A DNA stretch of 64,000 nucleotides from Armatimonadaceae bacterium (lineage in GTDB: Bacteria; Armatimonadota; Armatimonadia; Armatimonadales; Armatimonadaceae): positions 34,519 through 98,518 of the forward strand of contig JAUJOK010000011.1 of NCBI GenBank assembly GCA_030447685.1. The letters run 5' to 3'. A program made the translations under genes and the position numbers. Positions 53,390-61,385 of this stretch are shown piece by piece; position 1 is the stretch's first letter, and each line of letters starts with the position of its first letter. Below the pieces are notes generated by a model. It saw only the letters and a list, made by a program, of their open reading frames with translations, did not search any database and had not been told where the DNA came from.

Positions 53390-54424
53390 ATGTCTTCTTC
53401 AATAATGCACGACGAGATTTTTGAACAGCCCGCCGCGCTGACACGCGCTTTGACGGAAGGCCGGTCGGCGGTGACGGCGCTGGTGGCCGAGGCGAAGCGG
53501 CGCGATGTGCGCTATCTGGTGCTGGCCGCGCGCGGCACCTCCGACAACGCGGCTACCTACGCCAAGTACCTCATCCAGATTACCTGCGGCCTGCCCGCGG
53601 CGCTCGCCGCGCCGTCGGTGCATACGCTGTACCAGGCGGATGTGGATTACCGGGGCGCGCTGGTTATCGGTGTTTCGCAGTCGGGGGCGGGGGAGGACAT
53701 CAACGAAGTAGTGGCCCGCGCGAAAAAGGCGGGCGCGCTCACCGCCGCCCTGACCAACACGGCGGACTCGCGGCTGGCACAAGAGGCGGAGCATACGCTG
53801 CTGTGCCATGCGGGTGTCGAAAAGGCCGTGGCGGCCACCAAGACCTACACCACGACTCTTGCCCTGTTCGCACTCCTGGCCGCCGAATGGTCAGGCCATA
53901 ATGAGCTTCACCGTGGGCTGGAGCGCATCGCGGATGTCGCGGCCCAGGCGCTGACGGTCGAGGCGCAGGTGCAGGAACTGGCGCGGACGCTGATACACGC
54001 GGAGCGGATTTTGACCGTGGCGCGGGGACTGCACCTGTGCACCGCCATCGAGGCCGCGCTGAAGCTGGCGGAAACGTCCTATATCACCGCGCAGCCGTTT
54101 TCGTCAGCGGACCTACTGCACGGCCCGATTGCCTCGGTCGCCTTCAACATTCCCTGCCTGCTGTTTGCTCCGAAGGGCCAGACGGCTGCCGGTATCGCCG
54201 AAGTCGCGGGCAGCCTGCGTCAAAAGGCGGCCCGTGTTCTCCTGCTTGCAGGCGGCGACACAGAAGGGGCTGCTGCCCTGCCGCTCGCCGATCCCGGCAC
54301 CGAACTGCTGTCGCCGATTGTGGACATCCTGCCCGCGCAGCTTCTGGCCTACCACCTGACCCTTGCGCGCGGCCTCGACCCGGACAACCCGCGCGGCCTG
54401 ACCAAAGTCACTATCACCCGCTGA
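53390..54424 (+). CDS. SIS-domain sugar isomerase/aminosugar deaminase (GlmS C-terminal-like)
   Basis: 344 residues with two SIS domains and no glutaminase domain. It starts like aminosugar isomerases (MHDEIFEQPAALTRAL), with AARGTSDNAATYAKYL, GVSQSGAGEDINEVV, VAATKTYTTTLAL, ARGLHLCTAIEAALKLAET and the final LDPDNPRGLTKVT typical of GlmS-like and FrlB/AgaS-like proteins. Lacking the glutamine domain, it probably deaminates glucosamine-6-phosphate or a similar aminosugar phosphate. The frame is open to 53210 within the repeat, but ATG 53390 fits the family start. Confidence 0.85.
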   Translation: MSSSIMHDEIFEQPAALTRALTEGRSAVTALVAEAKRRDVRYLVLAARGTSDNAATYAKYLIQITCGLPAALAAPSVHTLYQADVDYRGALVIGVSQSGAGEDINEVVARAKKAGALTAALTNTADSRLAQEAEHTLLCHAGVEKAVAATKTYTTTLALFALLAAEWSGHNELHRGLERIADVAAQALTVEAQVQELARTLIHAERILTVARGLHLCTAIEAALKLAETSYITAQPFSSADLLHGPIASVAFNIPCLLFAPKGQTAAGIAEVAGSLRQKAARVLLLAGGDTEGAAALPLADPGTELLSPIVDILPAQLLAYHLTLARGLDPDNPRGLTKVTITR

Positions 54425-54431
54425 AAGGGCG

Positions 54432-54611
54432 TTACAGGTTCAGCAGTATTTTTAGCCTATCTGCCACAGCGTCCATTGTCTGTGCGGATACTGCCCCATA
54501 CCGCTGAATAAGCCGCTCCTTCGCTACGGAGCGAATGTCCTCGCATTTCACATAGCTGGTCTGCGTTAAGTCCCCCTCCGGCGGCTCCACCGTAACATGG
54601 AAGGGGATACT
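54432..54611 (-). pseudogene. mazF: mazF/pemK toxin, C-terminal fragment
   Basis: 59 codons, open from just after a TAA, read SIPFHVTVEPPEGDLTQTSY, CEDIRSVAKERLI, then GAVSAQTMDAVADRLKILL, the second half of a MazF/PemK ribonuclease. The first half is missing here. A matching N-terminus lies 730 bases away at 55340-55384 on the same strand, beside the antitoxin. The toxin was split by a rearrangement that placed the gene at 54689-55171 between the pieces. Confidence 0.75.
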
Positions 54612-54688
54612 TTAGGCGATAACATACCTGACACACCACGAAAAAGTAAAAACTACTCTGGTACGTTTTGGAAGATTGGGAAGCGTCA

Positions 54689-55171
54689 GTGGAAATTAGA
54701 AGCGCAGTTTGGCAACGGCTGTTTACGTGTCTTGTGTTTGGCTTTATCGGGTTCCTCGGCCTCGCCGCAATGCTTAAGGCATTCCTGCCAAGGCAAATCA
54801 AAGTGCTCGGAGACAACGGCGAGTCGCCTGCCTTCCTGTTCTGGAGTGGCTTTGCCGTAACCCTGTTCTGTTTGTACTGGTGGTGGCGAACGGAGAAGTA
54901 CTGCCTTCGTGCTGATGAAGAAGGCATCACCCAAGAGACAGGCTTTGGCACAACGCGCGTGAGATGGCAAGATGTTGCTTGGTACCGCCTCGAACCCCTG
55001 CGCGGTACCAAAGAGCGACGGATCGAACCTGTTCTGTACGAAAGTGGCGGGCGCGTCCTTCTTCGTCCTCTTGCCCCCACGGTCGTCGGAACAAGCCAAA
55101 TGGATGAGGAGCGCGCGCAGTTCTGGCAGTTCGTGGAGAGTCACCTACAAGGCAAGCGAAAAGTCGTTTAG
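54689..55171 (+). CDS. Membrane protein with PH-like domain, inserted in mazF
   Basis: 160 residues from GTG 54689 (GGGAAG upstream; the frame opens at TTG 54668). Two membrane helices (LFTCLVFGFIGFLGLAAML and LFWSGFAVTLFCLYWWW) are followed by a basic/acidic soluble domain, EEGITQETGFGTTRVRW-type text, resembling bacterial PH-like (YdbT-type) domains. Its orientation is opposite to the toxin pieces. No homologue is named. It may be a passenger gene or simply lie in DNA that replaced the middle of mazF. Confidence 0.55.
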   Translation: MEIRSAVWQRLFTCLVFGFIGFLGLAAMLKAFLPRQIKVLGDNGESPAFLFWSGFAVTLFCLYWWWRTEKYCLRADEEGITQETGFGTTRVRWQDVAWYRLEPLRGTKERRIEPVLYESGGRVLLRPLAPTVVGTSQMDEERAQFWQFVESHLQGKRKVV

Positions 55172-55339
55172 CTTAGCCTGCTGTCCAACAATGCATTGCA
55201 GGGGACGCAGTCGCGTCCCCTGCCTTGTTTCGCGCAGAAGATTGTCTTCGCGCACTAAACTTGGGAGTCGGGCTGCCGATGGACCAGAGCAGCATCGCAG
55301 GCCGAATTGCTCAGGTGCGTTACGTATATGATTGCTATA

Positions 55340-55384
55340 CTTTAGCCATACCTCGCCGCAAGAGGGTACGGGAGAAGGTGTCAT
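55340..55384 (-). pseudogene. mazF: mazF/pemK toxin, N-terminal fragment
   Basis: The ATG overlaps the antitoxin stop (ATGA), the usual toxin-antitoxin coupling. The first residues MTPSPVPSCGEVWL match a MazF start; after Trp-Leu the text no longer fits the family. About 45 residues between this and the fragment at 54432-54611 are absent. Confidence 0.6.
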
Positions 55385-55635
55385 TCGTCCGCCGCTTGGT
55401 CGTCAGCGATTGTTGCAGCATCCCATAGATGGCGTTCCGCCTGCTCTTCCTGCCAGGCAGATCTATCACTTTTCAGCGCGGCAAAGGCGGCATTGGCTTG
55501 TTCCAGAAAAATCCGTCTGCGATACTCCTCTACCGCTTTATCCAGTGTGGCCTGCATACTTTCGCCTTTTTGGTGCGCCATCTGGCGCAAAGTCTGATGC
55601 GACCGTTCACTGATTCGTACCGTCAGGCCAAGCAT
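55381..55635 (-). CDS. MazE-type ribbon-helix-helix antitoxin
   Basis: 84 residues, AGGAGAG before the ATG. The N-terminus (LGLTVRISERSHQTLRQMA, then SMQATLDKAVEEYRRR) is a ribbon-helix-helix DNA-binding fold, and the acidic tail (QEEQAERHLWDAATIAD) would wrap the toxin. These antitoxins neutralise MazF/PemK and repress their own operon. Since the toxin is broken, the antitoxin may persist as a repressor or by chance. Confidence 0.8.
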   Translation of the reverse strand: MLGLTVRISERSHQTLRQMAHQKGESMQATLDKAVEEYRRRIFLEQANAAFAALKSDRSAWQEEQAERHLWDAATIADDQAADE

Positions 55636-55655
55636 AATACTCTCCTATACAGATC

Positions 55656-55684
55656 AGTATACGATTTTGTCGTCATCGCTGCAA
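55656..55684 (-). promoter_or_regulatory. Sigma-70-type promoter of the antitoxin
   Basis: TTGCAG (55679-55684) and TATACT (55656-55661) with a 17-base spacer on the minus strand; start predicted near 55649. GATCTGTATAGGAGAG follows, and the ATACTGATCTGTATA area is nearly palindromic, a plausible operator for the antitoxin itself. Confidence 0.6.
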
Positions 55685-55710
55685 TGGCGTAGACGCACAA
55701 AGGCAGCGAA

Positions 55711-56538
55711 TCAGCGGGCGATGTCGGGTGGGGGGACGCCCTGCTCGCGGGCCTGTTTGCGCCAGAAGCGCGAGCAATGGGGCAGGAAATCGCAGTAGGG
55801 GCAGTGGTCGTTCACCACGGGCAGGACGGACTCCCAATCCCGATTGCGAATCTCCTCGCCGGTGTCGTGGCAGGCGGCGGCTATCTCCGCGCGCTCCGTT
55901 TCGTCCAGTTCCGCCGAGGCGCGTGCGCCGGTTCGCAGGGCGACTAACGTCGCGAAGACGCGCCGGTCGGGCATCTTTTGCTTGACCAGAATCTGGTAGA
56001 TGGACAGCGCGAGCGAGTCTTTCACCTCTTCATTGTTAACCGTGTCCCGGCCTGATTTATAATCCACAATTTCTAAGCTGCCGTCGGCGTGTTCGTCCAC
56101 CCGGTCGATGCGCCCGCTGAGGGCGATCTCCGGCGATAAGTCCATCCGCAGCGTCTTTTCCGTCCAGAGCGTCGTGGGCGGCGGCGGCGCTTCCGGCTCG
56201 GCGGCGGCGCTCCGGGCGGCGACGGAGGCGGCGTGGTACTCCTGAAGGATGCGGACGCCCTCCTCGCGAAAGGCCGTCTCCTGCTCGGTGTCCGTATAGC
56301 CTTTGGCCACCCAGACCGTCTCCAGCGAGGCCGTTAAATCTTCCGCCGTCACCGTTTCCGTGCCGCCTGCATTATGGAACGCATCCAGCGCGCGGTGCAG
56401 CGAGTGGCCGAAGGCATATCCTGCCCGCGCCCGATGATAAAACCGTCCCAGTTTATCGATATATTCCAGCCGATACTTTGCCGGACACAACAGATAGGTA
56501 CGCAGCTTGGTCGGACTGATAACGAACTTTCGTGCCAT
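55711..56538 (-). CDS. PD-(D/E)XK nuclease, RecB/Cas4-like with iron-sulfur Cys set
   Basis: 275 residues from the ATG after GGAG. ISPTKLRTYLLCPAKYRLEY supplies the first Cys, and CPYCDFLPHCSRF the last three, as in the 4Fe-4S clusters of AddB/Cas4 nucleases. The catalytic core is GRIDRVD and EIVDYKSG (D...ExK). Stand-alone members process DNA ends with 5'-3' polarity. No CRISPR array or cas gene is in the window, so a repair role is more likely than spacer acquisition. Confidence 0.85.
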   Translation of the reverse strand: MARKFVISPTKLRTYLLCPAKYRLEYIDKLGRFYHRARAGYAFGHSLHRALDAFHNAGGTETVTAEDLTASLETVWVAKGYTDTEQETAFREEGVRILQEYHAASVAARSAAAEPEAPPPPTTLWTEKTLRMDLSPEIALSGRIDRVDEHADGSLEIVDYKSGRDTVNNEEVKDSLALSIYQILVKQKMPDRRVFATLVALRTGARASAELDETERAEIAAACHDTGEEIRNRDWESVLPVVNDHCPYCDFLPHCSRFWRKQAREQGVPPPDIAR

Positions 56539-56566
56539 TTTCTTGCTCCGCAGCAGGCTGCCTCGG

Positions 56567-56595
56567 TTGCCTGGAAGGGGGAGGGGCTGTATAAT
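56567..56595 (+). promoter_or_regulatory. Promoter of the polysaccharide deacetylase gene
   Basis: TTGCCT (56567-56572) and TATAAT (56590-56595) with a 17-base spacer. It lies just upstream of, and divergent from, the nuclease gene; the leader is about 80 bases. Confidence 0.6.
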
Positions 56596-56683
56596 GGAAA
56601 ACGGCATCACGCTCGTGTGACGCCGGGAGAACTACACGGTCCGGCGGGACTTTTTGCGCTCGCGCCGGCGAAAGGGAACCAGC

Positions 56684-57871
56684 GTGCGTCGCCCTACCCT
56701 GTCCATCACTCTTTCGCTTACCCTGGCGGCTGCCTGTGTTTTCGCCGGGGGATGCTTTCGATCCAAAGCGGATGTCGCCAAGAAAGCGGCTCCCGCCAAA
56801 CCGGTTCCGCCTGCTATCGACTATGCCACCATACGCCCCAACGAGCTTGGTTTTATCCCGGTGGTAATGTACCACGAAATCGGGGGAAAGCCGGTGCGGC
56901 GCGATCCGAGCCTGGTGCGTCCGGTCGAAGCGTTCAAGAAAGACCTGGAGCTGCTGTATGCCGCCGGATTCCGCCCGGTAAATCTGTCGGATGTGCTGGA
57001 AGACAATATCGATGTGCCGCCGGGCACGTCGCCGGTCGTTTTGACGTTCGACGACGGGCGCGAAAGCCAGTTCCGCCTGATAGAAACCGCGACTGCGTAT
57101 AAAGTAGACCCCAACTCCGCTATGGGTATTCTTCAGGCGTTCAGTAAGCAGCACCCCGACTGGAAGATGCGCGCTACCTTCTTCGTGCTGCCCAAATCCA
57201 ACAGTACGCTGGAAGTGTTCGGGCAGCCGGGGCTGGGCAAGGAAAAGCTGGAATACCTGCTGACCCAGGGGATGGAGATCGGCAACCACTCGATCCATCA
57301 CCGGAGCATGCGGCGCATGACGCCCGCGCAGATTCAGGCCGAAATCGGCGGGGCGCACAACCTGCTGATGGAAGCCGCGCCGAACGCCCGCATAACGGCG
57401 GTGGCGCTGCCGATGGGAGTTTACCCCGACAAGAAGAACTGGCCTTATCTGACAAAGGGAACTTTCCAGGGCAAGTCCTACGAGTACAAGGCGGCGATGC
57501 AGGCCGCGTGGCGTCCCGTCCCTTCACCGGCGGCGAAAGAGTTCGATTCGATGCAGTTGGAGCGTATCTCCCCGGCGGACGGCACCAACGGGCTGCGGTA
57601 CTGGATCACCAAGATGACGCAAAGCGGCGAATATCCGCGCTATGTTTCGGACGGCGATGCGAAGGTGGTTTCTTTCCCGAAGGGCGACGAAGGACGCGCC
57701 GATATTGCGCGGCTTGAGGGACGGCAGAAGCTGGTGTACGCCTACGGGGACGGCGGCGCGGGCGGCGGCAGTAAGCCGATTGTCAGTGAGGCGGATGAAG
57801 GGAACACATCACCGGCACCGGCGGGGACGGCTGCGCCTGCTGTTTCTGCGAAGCCCATCGTTGGAGGATAG
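56684..57871 (+). CDS. Polysaccharide deacetylase family lipoprotein
   Basis: 395 residues from GTG, with AAAGGGA upstream. Lipoprotein signal ending VFAGGC. The NodB-type deacetylase fold follows: VVMYHEIGG, VLTFDDG (catalytic Asp pair), IGNHSIHHRSM (metal His residues) and a C-terminal VAAL-like strand ITAVALPMG. Substrates are N-acetylated glycans, e.g. peptidoglycan or an exopolysaccharide. A Gly/Pro/Ala-rich tail of about 50 residues ends the protein. Anchored outside the inner membrane. Convergent with the Ser/Thr kinase operon. Confidence 0.87.
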   Translation: MRRPTLSITLSLTLAAACVFAGGCFRSKADVAKKAAPAKPVPPAIDYATIRPNELGFIPVVMYHEIGGKPVRRDPSLVRPVEAFKKDLELLYAAGFRPVNLSDVLEDNIDVPPGTSPVVLTFDDGRESQFRLIETATAYKVDPNSAMGILQAFSKQHPDWKMRATFFVLPKSNSTLEVFGQPGLGKEKLEYLLTQGMEIGNHSIHHRSMRRMTPAQIQAEIGGAHNLLMEAAPNARITAVALPMGVYPDKKNWPYLTKGTFQGKSYEYKAAMQAAWRPVPSPAAKEFDSMQLERISPADGTNGLRYWITKMTQSGEYPRYVSDGDAKVVSFPKGDEGRADIARLEGRQKLVYAYGDGGAGGGSKPIVSEADEGNTSPAPAGTAAPAVSAKPIVGG

Positions 57872-57881
57872 AGCGTTCCTT

Positions 57882-59732
57882 TTAGAAACCGCCGGGCGAC
57901 GGGCTGCTCGCATTCAATTTGGTGAGGTTGTCTCCCGCCTGGATGGCAGCGGGAGAACCCGCCCCTGCCTCCATTGCCCGCGACCATAACCGGATCGCTT
58001 CAAGACGGTTGCCTTGCTTTAATGCTTCGTTACCCATCTGTAGATAACGATTCGCCTCGGCGGCTCTTTCAGCGTTTTGCTGCTGGAAGCTGAACGTCGT
58101 TGCCGGAGGGTTGGTGGACGGATTATCGCCGGGCAGGGTTGGCAGGGGCGGGGGCGCAGCAGTAGTAGTAGTAGTGGCGGCGGGCGTCATCTGGGCGGGC
58201 GCGACCGGCTGCGGCGTCAGGCTGTCGGGGGAAGCGCCCCGGCTCTTTTTTACCTGGTTCCAATGCTCTACCGCATCCCGATACGCCTGCTGGGCGTCCC
58301 GATTGCGGGGCATCCGCGCCAGAGCCATCCGGGCAGCTTCCACCGCCTTTTGCAGCATCTGCTCAGCCACAGCCAGATCGTTCTGCTGGCCGGAAGGATC
58401 GTTCTGTTTTAGCTTGCTGGCCTCGATAGCGCGATTGGCGAGTTCACGGTAGCTGTAGGATTCGTATAAAGGGGCCTTGTTCCGCACCGCCGTGTTCCCA
58501 CTGTTGCGAAGCGCATGAAATCCGACCACCGCTTTGCTGAAGTCGCGCGCCTTGAACTGCCGTATCGCCGCATCCAGCCTGTCTTCTTCCGCCCCCAGAC
58601 GCGATTGGCGCGTAAAGTTGTGGTACGCCGTGTTCAAAAGCCACGCCCCGCCCAGAACCACGCTGAGCACGAGCGCGATCATCAGTACGACCGTAATCAG
58701 GTTGCGGCCTGGAGACCGCGCAACAGTGGTGTCCGCAGACGGGGCGGCGGGCGGCAGCGGCGGTGGAACATAGGTGCTGGCCGAATTTCGCGTCGCCGCG
58801 TCCAGAGGCAGCCCGATCTGTGTGCGCGTTGAGTACAGAACTGTGGACTGCGCCGAGGAGGGGCTGGCCGCAGGTGAGCGGGGGAGCGAAAGCGCGCCGT
58901 CCTGCTGGGCCGCGTTCAGCAGCGCGGTACGCATCTCTGCCGCCGTGCCGAAGCGCTGCGCGGGGTCCTTCGCCGTTGCCTGGCGCAGCACGGCTTCCAG
59001 CGACGGCGGCGCGCCCGGAAGCGAGGGAAGCGTTTCGTGCAGAATGCGATAGGTAATCGTCACCACCGAATCGCCGGTGAAGGGTTTCGTGCCCGACAGC
59101 AGTTCGTACAAAAGTATACCGATGGAAAACAGGTCGGAGCGCGTATCTATCGCCCTGCCGATAACCTGCTCCGGTGACATATAGGAGGGCGTTCCGAACA
59201 CCTGGCCGTCCAGCGTGAGCGAGTCTTCATGGGTGATGCGCGCGATGCCGAAGTCGGTCAGCTTGACGCGCCCGTCCGGGAGCAGGTGGACGTTGTCCGG
59301 CTTGATGTCGCGGTGGATGACGCCCCGCCCGTGCGCGTATTCCAGGGCGTTGCAAAGGTCAACGGCGACACTGACCGCCTCACCGGCAGGCAGCGACCCG
59401 TCGGCGATCAGCCGCTCGCGCAGCGTCTGGCCCTCCAGAAACTCCATCGCAATAAAGAAACGACCGTCGTCTTCGCCGACTTCGTAGATGGTGACGATGT
59501 TGGGGTGGGCCATCGCGCCTGCCGCGCGGGCCTCGCGGAAAAAACGCTCGATGCGCTCGCGCCGGGCCTGCCCGCCCAGCGTCCGGGGCAGGTTCAGTTC
59601 CTTGACGGCGACACGACGGTCCATCTGCGGATCGGTGGCTTCCCACACCACATCGTTTGAGCGCGCGATCTCCCGCAAAAGCACATAGCGCCCCAGTTTC
59701 GGCATGCCCTGGTAGGTGTTTTTCGCGGCCAT
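57882..59732 (-). CDS. Membrane Ser/Thr protein kinase (PknB type) with C-terminal helical repeats
   Basis: 616 residues. Hanks-type kinase at residues 15-275: VAVKELN (Lys), AMEFLEGQTL, HRDIKPDN, DFGIAR and GTPSYMSPEQ. After a Pro/Ser linker, one membrane helix (VVLMIALVLSVVLGGAWLL, ~350-375) and an extracytoplasmic part with TPR-like helices (RQFKARDFSKAVVGFHAL, RYLQMGNEALKQGNRLEAI). The last gene of a five-gene operon; it would phosphorylate the FHA protein and be reversed by the PP2C next to it. The external helices may sense a protein ligand. Confidence 0.9.
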   Translation of the reverse strand: MAAKNTYQGMPKLGRYVLLREIARSNDVVWEATDPQMDRRVAVKELNLPRTLGGQARRERIERFFREARAAGAMAHPNIVTIYEVGEDDGRFFIAMEFLEGQTLRERLIADGSLPAGEAVSVAVDLCNALEYAHGRGVIHRDIKPDNVHLLPDGRVKLTDFGIARITHEDSLTLDGQVFGTPSYMSPEQVIGRAIDTRSDLFSIGILLYELLSGTKPFTGDSVVTITYRILHETLPSLPGAPPSLEAVLRQATAKDPAQRFGTAAEMRTALLNAAQQDGALSLPRSPAASPSSAQSTVLYSTRTQIGLPLDAATRNSASTYVPPPLPPAAPSADTTVARSPGRNLITVVLMIALVLSVVLGGAWLLNTAYHNFTRQSRLGAEEDRLDAAIRQFKARDFSKAVVGFHALRNSGNTAVRNKAPLYESYSYRELANRAIEASKLKQNDPSGQQNDLAVAEQMLQKAVEAARMALARMPRNRDAQQAYRDAVEHWNQVKKSRGASPDSLTPQPVAPAQMTPAATTTTTAAPPPLPTLPGDNPSTNPPATTFSFQQQNAERAAEANRYLQMGNEALKQGNRLEAIRLWSRAMEAGAGSPAAIQAGDNLTKLNASSPSPGGF

Positions 59733-59735
59733 AGT

Positions 59736-60665
59736 TTACTCTGCTGGGTCCTCCGCGTCTTCGTTTTCTTCTTCGTCCGGGGCGTTTTCCTCGACGGGCG
59801 TATCGAAGGGAACGATATCACGCACGGCCATAACCACCGCAGTGATGTTGTCGCGCCCGCCCGCGTCATTGGCGGCATCGATCAGGGCCAGCGCCGCCGC
59901 TGACGGGCTGGCTCCGGCAAACAGGCGGCTGGCGAGCGCGGGCGGGTCCAGATACCCGGTCAGCCCATCCGAGCAGATCAGGATAACGTCGCCCGGCTGA
60001 AGCGTTTCCGTAATAATGTCAACCACCACCCCGTCGCCCATGCCGATAGAGCGGGTGATGACGTTGCGATACGGGGACGCTTCCGCTTCGGCGCGGGTCA
60101 GGCCGCCCAGGCGCACCTGCTCTTCCACCCACGAGTGATCCTGCGTAAGCTGGCGCATCTGGCCGCCCCGCAGCAGATACGCGCGCGAGTCGCCGACATG
60201 AGCGAGCGTCAGTTCGTCTTCGCGGACGACGGCGACCGTGGCCGTCGTGCCCATGCCGCCCTGATCCGGGAACTGCTGCGCCGCCTGGTGAATCAGGCCA
60301 TTGGCCGCTTCCAGCGCCCGGCGCAGGCCCATCGCCACCTCCTCGCCGGGGCCGGTGAAATAGGCGCGTATGGTGGATTTTAAGGTCGCTTCCGAGGCGA
60401 TCTGTCCGGCATTGTGGCCGCCCATGCCATCCGCCACCGCCCACAGCCGCCCTTTGCGGGCAAGCGCGGTGGCATCATCGGGAAGAAAAAAGTCGAATTT
60501 GTCCTCGTTGTTTTCGCGCGTGCGCCCCGTATCCGAGCGCGCTCCCCAGGAGATGATTGCGTGTTTTTTCGGACGCTGCCGCGCCGCTGTCTGCCATCCG
60601 CGCGCCAGTTCCGAAGCATCGAATTCACTGGTAGGTTCGTCCTGTGTCGCCGCCGAATTGATCAT
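59736..60665 (-). CDS. PP2C-family Ser/Thr phosphatase
   Basis: 309 residues. Full set of metal motifs: RENNEDKF, WAVADGMGGHNAG, VGDSRAYLL, LICSDGLTGYL and GGRDNITAVV. A ~40-residue N-terminal extension precedes the domain, and the last 25 residues are nearly all Glu/Asp. It sits three bases upstream of the kinase gene, the common kinase-phosphatase pair. Cytosolic. Confidence 0.92.
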   Translation of the reverse strand: MINSAATQDEPTSEFDASELARGWQTAARQRPKKHAIISWGARSDTGRTRENNEDKFDFFLPDDATALARKGRLWAVADGMGGHNAGQIASEATLKSTIRAYFTGPGEEVAMGLRRALEAANGLIHQAAQQFPDQGGMGTTATVAVVREDELTLAHVGDSRAYLLRGGQMRQLTQDHSWVEEQVRLGGLTRAEAEASPYRNVITRSIGMGDGVVVDIITETLQPGDVILICSDGLTGYLDPPALASRLFAGASPSAAALALIDAANDAGGRDNITAVVMAVRDIVPFDTPVEENAPDEEENEDAEDPAE

Positions 60666-61385
60666 CTACGCGCTCTCTTCCCAACGAAAGACCGTTGTAT
60701 TGGCTGCCTTATCGTGCCAGGTATGGCTGTTTTTATCCCACAGCGCCCACCAGAACCCCAGCCCGATGGGAAGCGCGGAAATCAGCGATACGAAAAAGCG
60801 TATCGCCGACGCCCGAAGCGAAAGTACGTGCCCATTGGGCTGAAGCACGATGATTCCGGCCACCTGCTTGCCCACTGTCTGCCCGTTCATGGCGATAAGA
60901 AGAATCGTATACGCGGCCACGCCCAGGAAAAGCAGTGTCCAGTAAGCCCACGATGCCCCGGACTGCGGCGGAAACGATAGAAAGTCCACGTTCTGGCTCA
61001 GGAGCCAGAACAAAAGCGCCAGCACCATGGCGGCAGCGAAGATAAGCAGGGAGTCTATCACCAGGGCCGTCATTCGGCTGCCGAAACCCGCGTGCGTGGT
61101 GGTTGTCGCGTCTACTACGGGAACCCGTTCATAGTCTTCGGAATGCGAAACGCGGATCGCATTGGCCGGGGCATCCGTCTCGCAAAAATCCACGCCGTTG
61201 GCCGTCACGGCGCAGGCAAGGCACAATCGGGTTCCGCAGGCGGCGCAGGACGTGGTAGCCTCGCGGTTGGCATGGTTGGCGCAGGCGATCTTGCCCACCA
61301 TCTCCGGGCGGTGGAGTTTGTTTTTGCAGCGAACGCAATCGTCGCGTTCGTTGGTATTCAGCGTGCCGCACTGCGGGCAGGTCAC
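60666..61385 (-). CDS. RDD-family membrane protein with N-terminal zinc fingers
   Basis: 239 residues. Residues 1-25 are a zinc ribbon (CPQCGTLNTNERDDCVRC); residues ~32-75 are a B-box-like His/Cys finger (CANHANREATTSCAACGTRLC). The RDD domain follows from ~100 with three membrane helices, starting with the Arg in FGSRMTALVIDSLLI and containing the Asp there. RDD proteins are poorly understood and may transport or sense ions. ATGA overlap with the FHA gene and no gap to the phosphatase gene. Confidence 0.85.
   Translation of the reverse strand: MTCPQCGTLNTNERDDCVRCKNKLHRPEMVGKIACANHANREATTSCAACGTRLCLACAVTANGVDFCETDAPANAIRVSHSEDYERVPVVDATTTTHAGFGSRMTALVIDSLLIFAAAMVLALLFWLLSQNVDFLSFPPQSGASWAYWTLLFLGVAAYTILLIAMNGQTVGKQVAGIIVLQPNGHVLSLRASAIRFFVSLISALPIGLGFWWALWDKNSHTWHDKAANTTVFRWEESA

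Noticed and set aside
55711..56538. Cas4 of a CRISPR system
   Set aside because: No array or other cas gene nearby; the motifs are equally those of stand-alone RecB-like nucleases.
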